Source of the DNA: Sphaerolaimus hirsutus
Taxonomy: Eukaryota > Nematoda > Chromadorea > Monhysterida > Sphaerolaimidae
Assembly (NCBI GenBank): GCA_964036195.1
Contig: OZ038457.1
Span: 11,931,147-11,995,146 of the forward strand
Direction: 5' to 3'
Length of the DNA stretch: 64,000 nucleotides
The position numbers and the translations under genes were made by a program. Shown one piece after another: positions 33,201 through 37,441 of the stretch (position 1 is the stretch's first letter; every line of letters starts with the position of its first letter). The notes below the pieces were generated by a model. That model did no database searches. It saw only the letters and a list, made by a program, of their open reading frames with translations, and was not told where the DNA came from.

Positions 33201-35715
33201 AAAAATATAAATCTCAGAAAATCTTATATTTTCTGAGATTTTATAAATATAAATCTCCCAGAGATTTTTTAATGCTAACCGCAATGAAGAGACCTACACC
33301 GTGAAAAAGCTTTTACAGTGTCATGCTCACACTTGAATTATGAAGACTGTTGAGTCATTGAGTTGAGGCAAAATAAAATTCGACCCCCCCCCCCTATTAA
33401 TGCGACCACTAAAATAGTGTGACCCCTCAAAATGTGCTGAAAACCATAATGCGACAGTCGCATTAATAAAGAATTTACGTTAGGTCGAAGTTGACAGAAC
33501 GGAAACAGCTAGAACGGACAGAACGGAACAGCACCAAAATCACACACGGCACCAACCTGGGCCTGTAATCTGACTGCAAAGACTTGTTCACTGGCTGGTG
33601 CGCGCGCGCAGACTGCGCCAGGCGCACAGCAGACGGTCGGATCAGCGGTTCATAGTCAACCACTGAAGTGGCCTGGCGACGCAACAGACTCGGCTGCAAC
33701 AGTGGCTCGTGCAGCACCATCGACCTGCCGCGCACCATGGGACCGCCTGAGTATTTTATTTAAATGTGTCGTCTCTGATGATGGAAAAAGCGAGTGGAAA
33801 GGGTGGCACCGTATGCATAGGGGATTTTGGGGTTAGCATTTTGGTAGGGGGGGGGGGGGGTTCGCCAGTCGGGACGTGTATATATATCGGGAACCGCTTG
33901 GTGAAAAATGTTGAAATTTATATATATTATGGTTTCAGGTCGGGGCTCTCAGATTTTTTCGAAATTTTTCTACGACCCCCCTGACCGGAAATAGGGTGGG
34001 TCTATAAAAAGTATGTCATTCGCGAAAATTTTGCGTGTCGCTCAGAACATGCAAAGTTTGCAAGCCTGTAACTCATTACTTTTTGAGCCGAATTTAGTCA
34101 TTTCACTTTTAAAATGATGACAAATGTTAGGAGAGTTCATTTCTGTTGTCAAATCGGTGATACGAAATGTGGTATATATCGATTTCGCCAGATTTCAAAA
34201 TGAAAAATTTCCGAAATTTTTTTCGTTTTGAACATGCTATCGTATACTCCTGATCGAAAGAAACTCAATAAAACAAAAATGAAATCAATATCTCTTTCCG
34301 ATCAACAGTTATGGCGCTTTAAACTTTTCCCTCCCATCCACAAAATTAACCACGTGCATGCTTCAAAACTCCATATCTCGGCCATATCTCAGCCGATTTT
34401 CACTGATGAACACTTAAAATGATCAGAATAACATGTAGATATCATTTTTATCCACAGTTTATTTGTATGCATTTTCATTATGACAATTTAATTCAAGAGT
34501 TTGCATTATTTTCTTGTATGGGAAACCTGCTGAAATATACGGATAATCTGGTCCTAAAAATGAAATTTCCATGTTATTCTGATCATTTTAAGTGTTCATC
34601 AGTGAAAATCGGCTGAGAAATGGTCGAGATATGGAGTTTTGAAGTTGCATGCATGTGGTTATTTATGTGGATGGGAGGGAAAAGTTTGAAGCGCCATAAC
34701 TTTTGATCGGAAAGAGATATCGATCTCATTTTGGTTTTATATAGTTTCCCTCGATCTGGAGTATACGATAGCATGTTCAAAACGAAAAAAAATTCGGAAA
34801 TTTTTCATTTTGAAATCTGGCGAAATCGATGTATACCAGATTTTGTATCGCCGATTTGACAACAGAAATGAACTCTCCTAACATTTGTCATCATTTTAAA
34901 AGTGAAATGACTAAATTCGGCTCAAAAAGTAATGAGTTACAGGCTTGCAAACTTTGTATGTTCTGAGCGACACGCAAAATTTTCGCAAATGACATACTTT
35001 TTATAGACCCACCCTATCTCCGGTCAGGGGGGTCGTAGAAAAATTTCGAAAAAAATCTGAGAGAGCCCTGACCTGAAACCATAATATATCCAAATTTCAA
35101 CATTTTTCACCAAGCGGTTCCCGATATATATACACGTCCCGACTGGCGAACCCACCCCCCCCCCCTCTACCAAAATGCTAACCCCAAAATCCTCTATGAC
35201 CGTATGGGGACCACGACGATTTGACCCAGGTTTTAACAGTTAGATAGATAGATAACCACTCCTCCAGATTAAGATACGTAGGTAGCTCGTAACCTTTTTT
35301 CTGTGGGAGTTCCGGGTAGGGATGGTCTTTTTATAAACATAGCCTAAAAATACCTTATCTTTTTTAAAGATTTACCTTAAAATTTAATTTAACTATATTG
35401 TAAAAATAGTTTAAAAAGCTGGCAAACGTGAAATGTTAGCCATCTTGTATGAAAGTTAGAAAATCCAGTGGAAATAAGATACCTAAAAAGAGCACAGAAA
35501 AAGTTTAAACCCAGACGGCAGGAGGAAAAAGCTCCGCTCAACTGCACTGTTGCAGGATAACCCACAACTCACCAACTAGTGCTGGCAAACTTAAGCCAGC
35601 ACGTGCGTGCCCCCTCTCAGCAAACAGGGGGACGTCAGGTTTGAGGCACATGGTCACCGCCTCGGAACTAGTGTAGTACGGCTTCGACAGCATCATGGTC
35701 GAGCGTTCGTACTAT
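221..35715 (-). CDS. LOXHD1: LOXHD1-like multi-PLAT-domain gene (gene span, 35 exons, 3' end beyond window)
   Basis: Thirty-five exons on the minus strand can be joined with GT-AG sites and matching phases, giving about 2060 codons in the window. The product is an array of thirteen PLAT (lipoxygenase homology, beta-sandwich) domains, each with the family pattern: YxVxVxTG, then AGTDANVF-type, FERG/KFERN-type, IRIGHDNSG-type, GWFLD/GWHL, and a Cys-x-x-Trp-Leu (CxRWLAKDEDDG-type) end. Human LOXHD1 has fifteen PLAT domains and serves at the membrane of hair-cell stereocilia; PLAT domains bind lipid or membrane proteins. The N-terminal 200 residues before PLAT 1 are Arg/Gln-rich and show no domain I know. 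The gene continues past the left edge; the true 5' end may lie above 35715. Intron 27 holds a whole BEL/Pao element, and many other introns hold short DNA transposons. Family assignment is firm; strict orthology to LOXHD1 is inferred from PLAT number and lack of other domains. Confidence 0.9.
391..1468 (+). CDS. Candidate nested membrane-protein gene in a LOXHD1-like intron
   Basis: Inside the 275-1602 intron, on the opposite strand. The main exon (about 1071-1468) starts after a TTTGCAG acceptor and reads HLVLVLPAILCKLCLIAVGA and on through two hydrophobic spans, then an 80-residue polar tail ending CVIEDVG. A possible first exon at 391-442 (MAMGELDVRALASYILC) ends at a GTGAGC donor in the matching phase; joined, they give 149 residues. 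Unspliced, the first exon would instead read MAMGELDVRALASYILCCEL with a further hydrophobic span. I do not recognise the family. It could equally be chance hydrophobic reading; the hydrophobic periodicity and splice sites are the only support. Confidence 0.35.
1603..1829 (-). CDS. LOXHD1: LOXHD1-like exon 34: PLAT 13 start
   Basis: SGHIDYILTITTGDDKQAGT then SAPVWVRLIG, AVDTFEATGIEIKKLAAVE. The AGTDANV block is AGTSAPV. Donor GTGAGT, phase 1 in, 0 out. Confidence 0.8.
1919..2393. mobile_element. TACCGTATTTCCTC-ended palindromic element
   Basis: Starts TACCGTATTTCCTC and ends GAGGAAATATGGTA, with runs of G or C (ATACCCCCC / GGTATTTCGAGGGGG) repeated inside each arm. It lies in the intron between LOXHD1-like exons 33 and 34. 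No coding capacity. The ends carry TA, suggesting a TA-target element, but a duplication beyond TA is not visible. A perfect hairpin lies at its centre. Confidence 0.7.
2115..2189. repeat. Perfect 35-bp inverted repeat with 5-nt loop
   Basis: ACAGTGTTTATACCATCTCC... (2115-2149) is followed by CTGTA and its exact reverse complement (2155-2189). It sits at the centre of the 1919-2393 element. Confidence 0.95.
2437..2675 (-). CDS. LOXHD1: LOXHD1-like exon 33: PLAT 12 end
   Basis: SNWFLDHITITDSATGSSYT then FPCERWLAKDKDDGALKRTL and a linker ending DSQL. Phase 2 in, 1 out. Confidence 0.87.
2870..3104 (-). CDS. LOXHD1: LOXHD1-like exon 32: PLAT 12 start
   Basis: KTYEVSVHTGDLWRAGTDAN then VFLTIYGENGDSG, KFERNHVDVFHMEVGDLGK, VDIEHDDSAF. 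Phase 1 in, 2 out. Confidence 0.9.
3105..3762. other. LOXHD1-like intron, nothing recognised
   Basis: AT-rich intron of about 660 bases between exons 31 and 32. I see no repeat, RNA gene or coding exon in it. Confidence 0.6.
3763..4030 (-). CDS. LOXHD1: LOXHD1-like exon 31: PLAT 11 end
   Basis: LRIGHDGSGAGAGWHLAKV then FNCDRWLAVDEDDKAIVRDL. Two donors fit phase 1: one leaves the exon ending at 3796 (after GSSK), the other at 3763. Both keep frame with exon 32; cDNA would decide. Confidence 0.83.
4031..4643. other. LOXHD1-like intron, nothing recognised
   Basis: AT-rich intron between exons 30 and 31. No feature beyond splice sites is visible. Confidence 0.6.
4644..4825 (-). CDS. LOXHD1: LOXHD1-like exon 30: PLAT 11 start
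   Basis: IPYEFEVHTSDIRGAGTDAD then VFVALFGTNN and KLFERNCVDKFVVE. Phase 1 in, 0 out. Confidence 0.87.
4983..5167 (-). CDS. LOXHD1: LOXHD1-like exon 29: PLAT 10 end
   Basis: IEHDDSGFGAAWFLSSVTVD, FFPCGRWLAKNKDDGEIKRE, then linker to EQYEAR. Donor GTTAGT. Phase 2 in, 1 out. Confidence 0.88.
5240..5453. mobile_element. GGGCCC-ended short inverted-repeat element, copy 1
   Basis: Starts GGGCCCCACTGGCTAGTTGA and ends in the inverted CTAGTGGAGGCCC, with repeated AGTTGACAT/ATGTCAACT motifs inside. It makes up most of the 307-base intron between exons 28 and 29. A second copy in reverse orientation lies at 21436-21672. Confidence 0.7.
5475..5688 (-). CDS. LOXHD1: LOXHD1-like exon 28: PLAT 10 start
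   Basis: QIVTYTISVVTGSERGAGTD then ANVFITLYGPDVDSGK, KFETNNTDAFDIE, GDLKKI. Phase 1 in, 2 out. First exon downstream of the LTR element. Confidence 0.88.
5861..7193 (+). repeat. 5' LTR of the BEL/Pao element
   Basis: Begins TGTGCTGACC and ends CTTCATCACA (TG...CA). It contains a TTTATATTT stretch and an AATAAA signal near 7006, as expected for promoter and polyadenylation in an LTR. About 99% identical to the 3' LTR. Confidence 0.95.
7194..8390 (+). mobile_element. BEL/Pao primer-site region and leader
   Basis: TGGCGCAGCGAGCAGG directly follows the LTR, as a tRNA primer site does; the tRNA species was not identified. The rest is untranslated leader with a short direct repeat (GGGCTGTAGCTGACAGA) near 7735-7770. 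Small open frames here have no family features. Confidence 0.7.
8400..9850 (+). mobile_element. BEL/Pao gag region
   Basis: Approximate limits. The N-terminus is helical and Gln/Glu-rich; a DUF1759-type capsid block follows (KLEVEQFTGEIVKFRSWW ... YLRSLLKG, near 8940-9290), then Cys/His knuckles near 9630-9840 (CLRCLQKGHYMNQC and CFYCKSNRHHTAVC). Domain order is that of BEL/Pao Gag. Confidence 0.9.
10200..10700 (+). mobile_element. BEL/Pao protease region
   Basis: Approximate limits. LDTGSQGTYMSEKVAKKL carries the Asp-Thr-Gly of a retropepsin-like DUF1758-type protease, as in Pao elements. Confidence 0.85.
11000..12100 (+). mobile_element. BEL/Pao reverse transcriptase region
   Basis: Approximate limits. 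Motifs in order: VREVYDASAKPPGMPSLNEC, ALVADIEKAFLQISL (catalytic Asp), RVPFGIICSPALL, and NLYVDNLILSV in the YxDD position, where BEL/Pao often has YVDD or YVDN. Peptidase_A17-type sequence follows. Confidence 0.92.
12080..12500 (+). mobile_element. BEL/Pao RNase H region
   Basis: Approximate limits. HIFVDASAMAYSAAAYI holds the first catalytic Asp; LELLAMLIGSRM and VVWSDSTCCLKWL carry later conserved acids. Confidence 0.85.
13060..14400 (+). mobile_element. BEL/Pao integrase region
   Basis: Approximate limits. H2C2 zinc motif (LMHAGVQHTLAAIRQEYW ... CPTCKK), core GLDYLGPVW, AVISDNATQF and WQGGVYERMVGITKKHFK, the last with the Glu of the DDE triad, then a DUF5641-type C-terminal domain ending before 14350. 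Confidence 0.92.
14550..17100 (+). mobile_element. BEL/Pao envelope-like region
   Basis: Approximate limits. After the integrase there is a hydrophobic leader (SSLVIGMLCMV...), a Cys-containing ectodomain-like stretch, a Gly-rich segment (IGAGIGQTAAGIGKAYGHYI), a strong membrane span (AMLLGITILIAGIVAAGYLW), and a Cys-rich then basic tail. Layout suits a class of viral membrane glycoprotein; I do not assign the family. Envelope-bearing BEL/Pao elements are known. Confidence 0.7.
17145..18473 (+). repeat. 3' LTR of the BEL/Pao element
   Basis: TGTGCTGACC to CTTCATCACA, matching the 5' LTR over its length. It is followed by the second GGGCA target duplicate. Confidence 0.95.
18708..18859 (-). 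CDS. LOXHD1: LOXHD1-like exon 27: PLAT 9 end
   Basis: LTFPCEQWLSADHADGQLTR then DLVPISDKQ and a linker to NLQRR. The next exon is 13 kb away because the BEL/Pao element fills the intron. Phase 2 in, 1 out, matching exon 28. Confidence 0.87.
19002..19250 (-). CDS. LOXHD1: LOXHD1-like exon 26: PLAT 9 middle
   Basis: GAGTDANVFVTIYGSNGDTG, KFERNQEDVFKIEAADLG, VWHDNSGLGAAWNLDRIEL. Phase 2 in and out. Confidence 0.9.
19541..19680. mobile_element. Degenerate GCGCCA-block element
   Basis: Starts TAGTGATGTAGAAAG and holds several diverged GCGCCATGGC/GGCGCTTTT blocks; the right terminus is not recognisable. In the intron between exons 25 and 26, ending about 20 bases from exon 25. Confidence 0.55.
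19697..19888 (-). CDS. LOXHD1: LOXHD1-like exon 25: PLAT 8 end, PLAT 9 start
   Basis: EYHFMCNRWLSRHDDDKELV then RELLPTDDRG closes PLAT 8 after the insert; MKTYELRVFTSDIR opens PLAT 9. Phase 2 in and out. Confidence 0.87.
19889..20258. other. LOXHD1-like intron with a short tandem repeat
   Basis: Apart from a twice-repeated unit (ACCAGGTTCTTTACATCTTA type, about 20110-20165), nothing is recognised in this intron. Confidence 0.5.
20259..20474 (-). CDS. LOXHD1: LOXHD1-like exon 24: Ser/Arg-rich insert within PLAT 8
   Basis: Seventy-odd residues of RS-type then acidic Ser sequence: YRLSRRSRSHNRTPLSPHRR, HSSMESRSPSYSSHSDSELD, AESSAFESPQQSESEYSDAG. Open reading, phase 2 in and out, and in frame with exons 23 and 25. 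No domain; likely disordered and phosphorylatable (inference). Confidence 0.72.
20511..20580. mobile_element. Short TACCGTATTTCCTC-ended palindrome filling an intron
   Basis: TACCGTATTTCCTCGAAATA to TTATTTCGAGGAAAAATGGTA, about 70 bases, inside the 124-base intron between exons 23 and 24. Smallest copy of the family at 1919-2393 and 58672-60444. Confidence 0.75.
20599..20776 (-). CDS. LOXHD1: LOXHD1-like exon 23: PLAT 8 middle and start of polar insert
   Basis: EGTGRSDGWHLHYIKIRKPR continues PLAT 8, but instead of the closing strand there follows a basic, Ser-rich stretch (KGRHTPSHGNDKSSVKHQRH...). Phase 1 in, 2 out. The intron to exon 24 is only 124 bases and mostly a short palindromic repeat. 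Confidence 0.75.
20936..21151 (-). CDS. LOXHD1: LOXHD1-like exon 22: PLAT 8 start
   Basis: CPYEITVATSDIKNAGTSAN then KGQIDIFKLNAFDVDKIGK and IRVAN. Donor AATG/GTTTGT, phase 1, which joins to EGTGRSDGWHL in exon 23. Confidence 0.86.
21436..21672. mobile_element. GGGCCC-ended short inverted-repeat element, copy 2
   Basis: Reverse-orientation relative of 5240-5453: GGGCCCCCACACACTGGATG at the left, ATGTCAACTAGTGTG...GGGCCC at the right. Lies in the intron between exons 21 and 22. Confidence 0.7.
21811..22003 (-). CDS. LOXHD1: LOXHD1-like exon 21: PLAT 7 end
   Basis: LRIGHDGTGSGSGWHLSDV then FPCERWLASDEADGKTELVL. Phase 0 in, 1 out. Confidence 0.88.
22242..22438 (-). CDS. LOXHD1: LOXHD1-like exon 20: PLAT 7 start
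   Basis: CTYKLSVHTSDIKYAGTAAN, then FERGRTDLFTIENKDIGK. Asp of AGTDANV is Ala here. Phase 1 in, 0 out with GTGAGT donor. Confidence 0.88.
22509..23382. mobile_element. GCGCCA-block hAT-type non-autonomous element (complete)
   Basis: Begins TAGTGATGGAAAAGCGCC and ends GGCGCTTTTTCCATCACTA, flanked by the exact 8-bp duplication CCCACAAG (22501-22508, 23383-23390). Eight-base duplications and YAGNGNTG-type ends mark the hAT superfamily. Both ends carry 200 bases of alternating GCGCCATGGCGCT and GGCGCTTGGCGC blocks; the AT-rich middle (about 22740-23150) holds a separate repeat (TCTATTAGAGGCCCG type). No transposase. In the intron between exons 19 and 20. Confidence 0.92.
23406..23545 (-). CDS. 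LOXHD1: LOXHD1-like exon 19: PLAT 6 end
   Basis: WLAKNEDDGAVVRELFPVDG plus a polar linker to ADLLK. Its donor lies only about 15 bases from the target duplication of the hAT-type element at 22509-23382. Phase 2 in, 1 out. Confidence 0.87.
24122..24188 (-). CDS. LOXHD1: LOXHD1-like exon 18: PLAT 6, small exon
   Basis: A 67-base exon giving GWFLDNVTVYDEHGTLTKFN then CN, the strand before RWLAKNEDDG. Phase 1 in, 2 out; same design as exon 10. Confidence 0.86.
24265..24371 (-). CDS. LOXHD1: LOXHD1-like exon 17: PLAT 6 middle
   Basis: NKWERNKVDSFLVEAVDLGK then LRIGHNDKGIGA. Phase 2 in, 1 out. Confidence 0.87.
24452..24584 (-). CDS. LOXHD1: LOXHD1-like exon 16: PLAT 6 start
   Basis: IQYKVDVHTGDKFGAGTDAD then VFCSITGENGDTGDR. 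Donor AACAA/GTTGAT gives phase 2 and restores the expected KSSTNKNKWERN join with exon 17. Confidence 0.85.
24702..24837 (-). CDS. LOXHD1: LOXHD1-like exon 15: PLAT 5 end
   Basis: IELHNRLTNEKYEFLCDQWL then ATNEGDGSLTREI. The CxRWL position is CDQWL. Phase 0 in, 1 out. Confidence 0.87.
25277..25444 (-). CDS. LOXHD1: LOXHD1-like exon 14: PLAT 5 middle
   Basis: SNKWERGAIDQLAIDLPQME then IRVEHDNAGMAAGWFLHL. Donor GTACGT. Phase 0 in and out. Confidence 0.88.
25534..25619 (-). CDS. LOXHD1: LOXHD1-like exon 13: PLAT 5 start
   Basis: ELPWDITVHTGDVQNAGTDA then NVCITVYGQ. An hAT-type element starts only 24 bases upstream of this exon's acceptor side (25644). Phase 1 in, 0 out. Confidence 0.88.
25644..26037. 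mobile_element. CAGGGACGTA-ended hAT-type element, copy 1
   Basis: CAGGGACGTATCCAGGATTT to CTGGATACGTCCTTG, flanked by the exact 8-bp duplication TTTCCAGT (25636-25643 and 26038-26045). Subterminal poly-G/poly-C tracts; the interior includes GGCGCTAGCGCC blocks and a run of GC dinucleotides. Non-coding, inside a LOXHD1-like intron. Confidence 0.93.
26045..26456. other. Intron remainder, nothing firm
   Basis: Between the hAT-type element and exon 12. The string TTTTCCATCACTA near 26303-26315 resembles the GCGCCA family terminus but has no partner. Confidence 0.4.
26457..26592 (-). CDS. LOXHD1: LOXHD1-like exon 12: end of PLAT 4
   Basis: VSVKCGTTGLEQHFTCNKWL then ASDEEDGAIERDL and a Lys/Arg-rich linker (KARRKKSTR). 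Phase 0 in, 1 out. Confidence 0.87.
26964..27300 (-). CDS. LOXHD1: LOXHD1-like exon 11: end of PLAT 3, most of PLAT 4
   Basis: WLSKTEDDGAISRDLIPSN closes PLAT 3; IIPYTVTVHTGDKRHAGTNA through IGHDGTGLGAGWFLDS forms PLAT 4. The largest PLAT exon in the window. Phase 2 in, 0 out. Confidence 0.9.
27415..27477 (-). CDS. LOXHD1: LOXHD1-like exon 10: PLAT 3, small exon
   Basis: A 63-base exon encoding WYLDKVEVADGDETSTFDCH. It supplies the strand between GIGPG and RWLSKTEDDG. Phase 2 in and out. Confidence 0.88.
27596..27797 (-). CDS. LOXHD1: LOXHD1-like exon 9: PLAT 3, middle
   Basis: TKRGAGTDANVYITLFGDRG, FERGDRNDFSFDLPAIGK, IRIRHDNSGIGPG. Classic PLAT residues. Phase 1 in, 2 out. Confidence 0.9.
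28152..28372 (-). CDS. LOXHD1: LOXHD1-like exon 8: end of PLAT 2, start of PLAT 3
   Basis: LEHDNTGRAPGWFVDHVLV, then ECEKWLAKDEDDGRCCRTF closes PLAT 2. After a linker, KKYDISIFTG opens PLAT 3. Phase 2 in, 1 out. Confidence 0.87.
28544..28869. mobile_element. hAT-type element made of GGAAAACGGAAACGGAAA repeats
   Basis: TAGGGTGTCAA to TTGACACCCTA, flanked by the exact 8-bp duplication CACAGTAG (28536-28543, 28870-28877). Nearly all of the 326 bases are purine-rich units of the type GGAAAACGGAAACGG separated by TTTTGCACTTGCC. In the intron between exons 7 and 8. Long open frames on both strands here are a by-product of the repeat. Confidence 0.92.
29128..29329 (-). CDS. LOXHD1: LOXHD1-like exon 7: PLAT 2, first part
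   Basis: EYEIKVVTGAKFGSGTDANV then FITLFG, FERGATDHF and GKLDRIR. Typical PLAT core. Phase 1 in, 2 out (ATACG/GTTTGT). Confidence 0.85.
29772..30195. repeat. 424-bp palindrome with GCCGGAATTACAGC ends
   Basis: Two arms of about 200 bases, nearly exact reverse complements, around a spacer near 29955-30010 rich in TTGACGTGAAATG. Ends GCCGGAATTACAGCTCAGCG and its complement. In the intron between exons 6 and 7. Related to 36241-36494. Target duplication not found. Confidence 0.85.
30510..30687 (-). CDS. LOXHD1: LOXHD1-like exon 6: PLAT 1, second part
   Basis: Carries the closing strand motif as FECDDWLSLYHSDCQISREL, then a linker ending HSEMT. The basic Arg/Lys before Trp seen in other repeats is Asp here. 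Donor ACAG/GTTTGT gives phase 1, matching exon 7. Confidence 0.8.
30969..31234 (-). CDS. LOXHD1: LOXHD1-like exon 5: PLAT 1, first part
   Basis: Begins the first PLAT domain: AQYEVVLHIGSLPSGASSAN then VFLRIKSGKRG. This domain is divergent: the usual TG...AGTDANVF is IGSLPSGASSANVF, and the FERG block is replaced by MVEMDDGRRVQF. Phase 1 in, 0 out. Confidence 0.8.
31565..31742 (-). CDS. LOXHD1: LOXHD1-like exon 4
   Basis: Encodes VRRNIGVVNRRGDIGWAPQP and on to RRRSTEPKLV; Arg/Asn/Gln-rich. Acceptor TATTTACAG, donor GTATTC. Phase 0 in, 1 out. Confidence 0.65.
31809..31890 (-). CDS. LOXHD1: LOXHD1-like exon 3
   Basis: Short exon reading TTGTQTGRQLHSRASLP and ending NTVP, between acceptor TTTTCCAG and donor GTGACT. 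Phase 2 in, 0 out. Low-complexity N-terminal region. Confidence 0.6.
31968..32854. mobile_element. GCGCCA-block hAT-type non-autonomous element (complete)
   Basis: TAGTGATGTAAAAGCGCC to GGCGCTTTTTACATCACTA, flanked by the exact 8-bp duplication TCCTTGAA (31960-31967, 32855-32862). Length 887, close to the 874 of its relative. The middle (32280-32520) is a different repeat, of TGTAAAATGCC/TTTACATGACATTTGAC type, from that in the other copy. Between exons 2 and 3. Confidence 0.93.
32983..33277. mobile_element. TAGCATTGAAAAA-ended hAT-type element
   Basis: TAGCATTGAAAAAATC to GATTTTTTAATGCTA, flanked by the exact 8-bp duplication ACCGCAAT (32975-32982, 33278-33285). Interior is repeated AAATCTCAGAAAATCTC units. 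Between exons 2 and 3, 120 bases from the previous element. A related block lies near 58130-58325. Confidence 0.9.
33557..33746 (-). CDS. LOXHD1: LOXHD1-like exon 2
   Basis: Encodes GPMVRGRSMVLHEPLLQPSL and on to SDYRPR, rich in Arg, Leu and Gln. Acceptor CTCAG above 33746, donor CCCAG/GTTGGT at 33556. Phase 1 in, phase 2 out, consistent with both neighbours. No known domain. Confidence 0.6.
33811..35210. repeat. 1.4-kb foldback element
   Basis: Arms of roughly 620 bases (about 33811-34435 and 34570-35210) are near-exact reverse complements around a 130-base spacer. Both arms include poly-G/C tracts, a GGGTCTATAAAAAGTATGTC motif and a GAACATGCTATCGTATACTC motif; the latter recurs in the element at 39445-40825. 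In the first LOXHD1-like intron. Confidence 0.9.
35573..35715 (-). CDS. LOXHD1: LOXHD1-like exon 1 (candidate start exon)
   Basis: Polypyrimidine-AG acceptor just above 35715 and a GTGAGT donor at 35572. The first ATG on the minus strand is at 35696 and opens MMLSKPYYTSSEAV. It ends in phase 1, which fits exon 2. Since an acceptor precedes it, a non-coding 5' exon probably lies upstream. No domain; start is a guess. Confidence 0.55.
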
Positions 35716-36240
35716 CTGAAAGAGAAAATTACATTAGAAGTATAAAGTTTAAAAAAATTGCAACTGACGGAAAACGCTACTTTGCAATGATACTAACGCA
35801 TGCTAAATAAACATCCAAACAGCTGCGATACAAACAAGTAAAATACCATAGCAACAAAGCAGACTACGACCGTGGCGCAGCCCCACGCGGTGTACTCCCC
35901 GCCCCCAGCATAATTAGTGATAGAAAAGCCCCAGAAAAGATTGCGTGACGCGCCTGGGAGCCCTCAAGTTGAATGAAAAAGGGGAAAATTAAGGTTAACA
36001 TTCGTGAAAGAGATAACAGCACTAACACTGATCAGAAAGAAACGGTTCTTGTAGCATTTGTTGAAAATAGATGGAATATGGATCGGACACATACTTTAGA
36101 TTTCATATTGTTTTACATTTTGATGCGTAATATCATCTAATATGTGAATAAATAATGCACCAAATTCGCCAGTAGTGAAAGCTTTACAATGAAGTAGTTG
36201 GGTTCTTTATTTCAATCAATTACAGATCACGGTGGACATT

Positions 36241-36494
36241 AAGCCGGAATTAGAGCTCAGCGTCGATTCGAAGTGAAATGACAACGTGAAATGACGTCGT
36301 GAAATTGATTACACGAGTGTGGATCATGCTACGGGTCGACAATTCTCTAAGGATAATATATGAATCAATACCTTAATCGTGTCCAATACTGAGTGTTATC
36401 AGCCACAACTAGAGCGAATTGAAAAATTCAATTTTTATCATTTCACGTCGTCATTTCACGTCGAATCGACGCTGAGCTCTAATTCCAACTTTAG
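36241..36494. repeat. Short palindrome related to 29772-30195
   Basis: AAGCCGGAATTAGAGCTCAG at the left and CTGAGCTCTAATTCCAACTT at the right, with AAGTGAAATGACGACGTGAAATG-like motifs in both arms. More diverged and shorter than the other copy. Confidence 0.75.
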
Positions 36495-36627
36495 TGAGGG
36501 CCGGTGTTTTTTAACGGTATGTAGATGTCGTTTTTTCCAAAAACGGAATCATCAAAATCGTTTCTTAAATAGCAGTTGAAATTTTACATACTTATCCGCC
36601 AGGTATTTTGCAATTTCTAGGTGCAAA

Positions 36628-37441
36628 TACCGCAAATCCTTAAATAAGTCCCCCCTCGAATAACCCCCCTCGAATAACCCCCCTCGAATAACCCCCCTTT
36701 AATAACTTCCCCCTGTTGGCGAGGTGAGGAAAAAATAACTCCTCCCATGAAAAACTACCCCCTCTTGGATCACTCCCCCCTCTTGATGAAAAGGATACAA
36801 TACAAAAAAAAAAAGTATGCAGCAAGAGTAGATACGTACGTGATGTGTATCCATTGTATACACATCGTTTTATTGTTGTTGGATAGTTAAATACCTGAAT
36901 TACATGAGTTGACAGACCGCATCCATTAAATGAATTTAATCAAGTTTTCTGAGGAAAAAATAACTCCACCCTCGAATAACTTCCCGCTCAAAAAATTAGG
37001 ATTTGGGGTAAATACTTATTTCACCTAGGTAATGCAAAACAAAACCCTTTTGCGCTTCATATTTCCCACATACAGTTGTTTTTGTGAAGCTTCTACATTT
37101 TTTCTACGTGTGCCCAAATTAAGTGAAATTAGAATAAAATATTCCTGGTGCCTATTTATAACATCATATATAAAACCTACCCTAAATCTTCGAATAAGAT
37201 CTCAGGTGAGTCAATTTTTCGTCAGATTTTTTAGGGGGAGTTATTCAAGACGAAGAGTTACTTTTGTCCTCAGAAATTTCAGGAAAACACGGACCTTATT
37301 CATTGAATTCAACTCATGCAATCCAGGTAATGAACAGTTCGACAACAACAAGAACAAAGTGTCCATTCTTTTATCCTTCCCTCACCTGGCGAACAGGGGG
37401 AGGGGAGTTATTCAAGGGGTCTTATTCAAGAATTTGCGGTA
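36628..37441. mobile_element. TACCGCAAATCCT-ended element
   Basis: TACCGCAAATCCTTAAATAA at the left and TTATTCAAGAATTTGCGGTA at the right, with tandem CCCCTCGAATAAC units inside the left end. Same build as a second copy at 46141-46463 and a one-ended piece at 37565-37640. TA at both edges. Confidence 0.7.
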
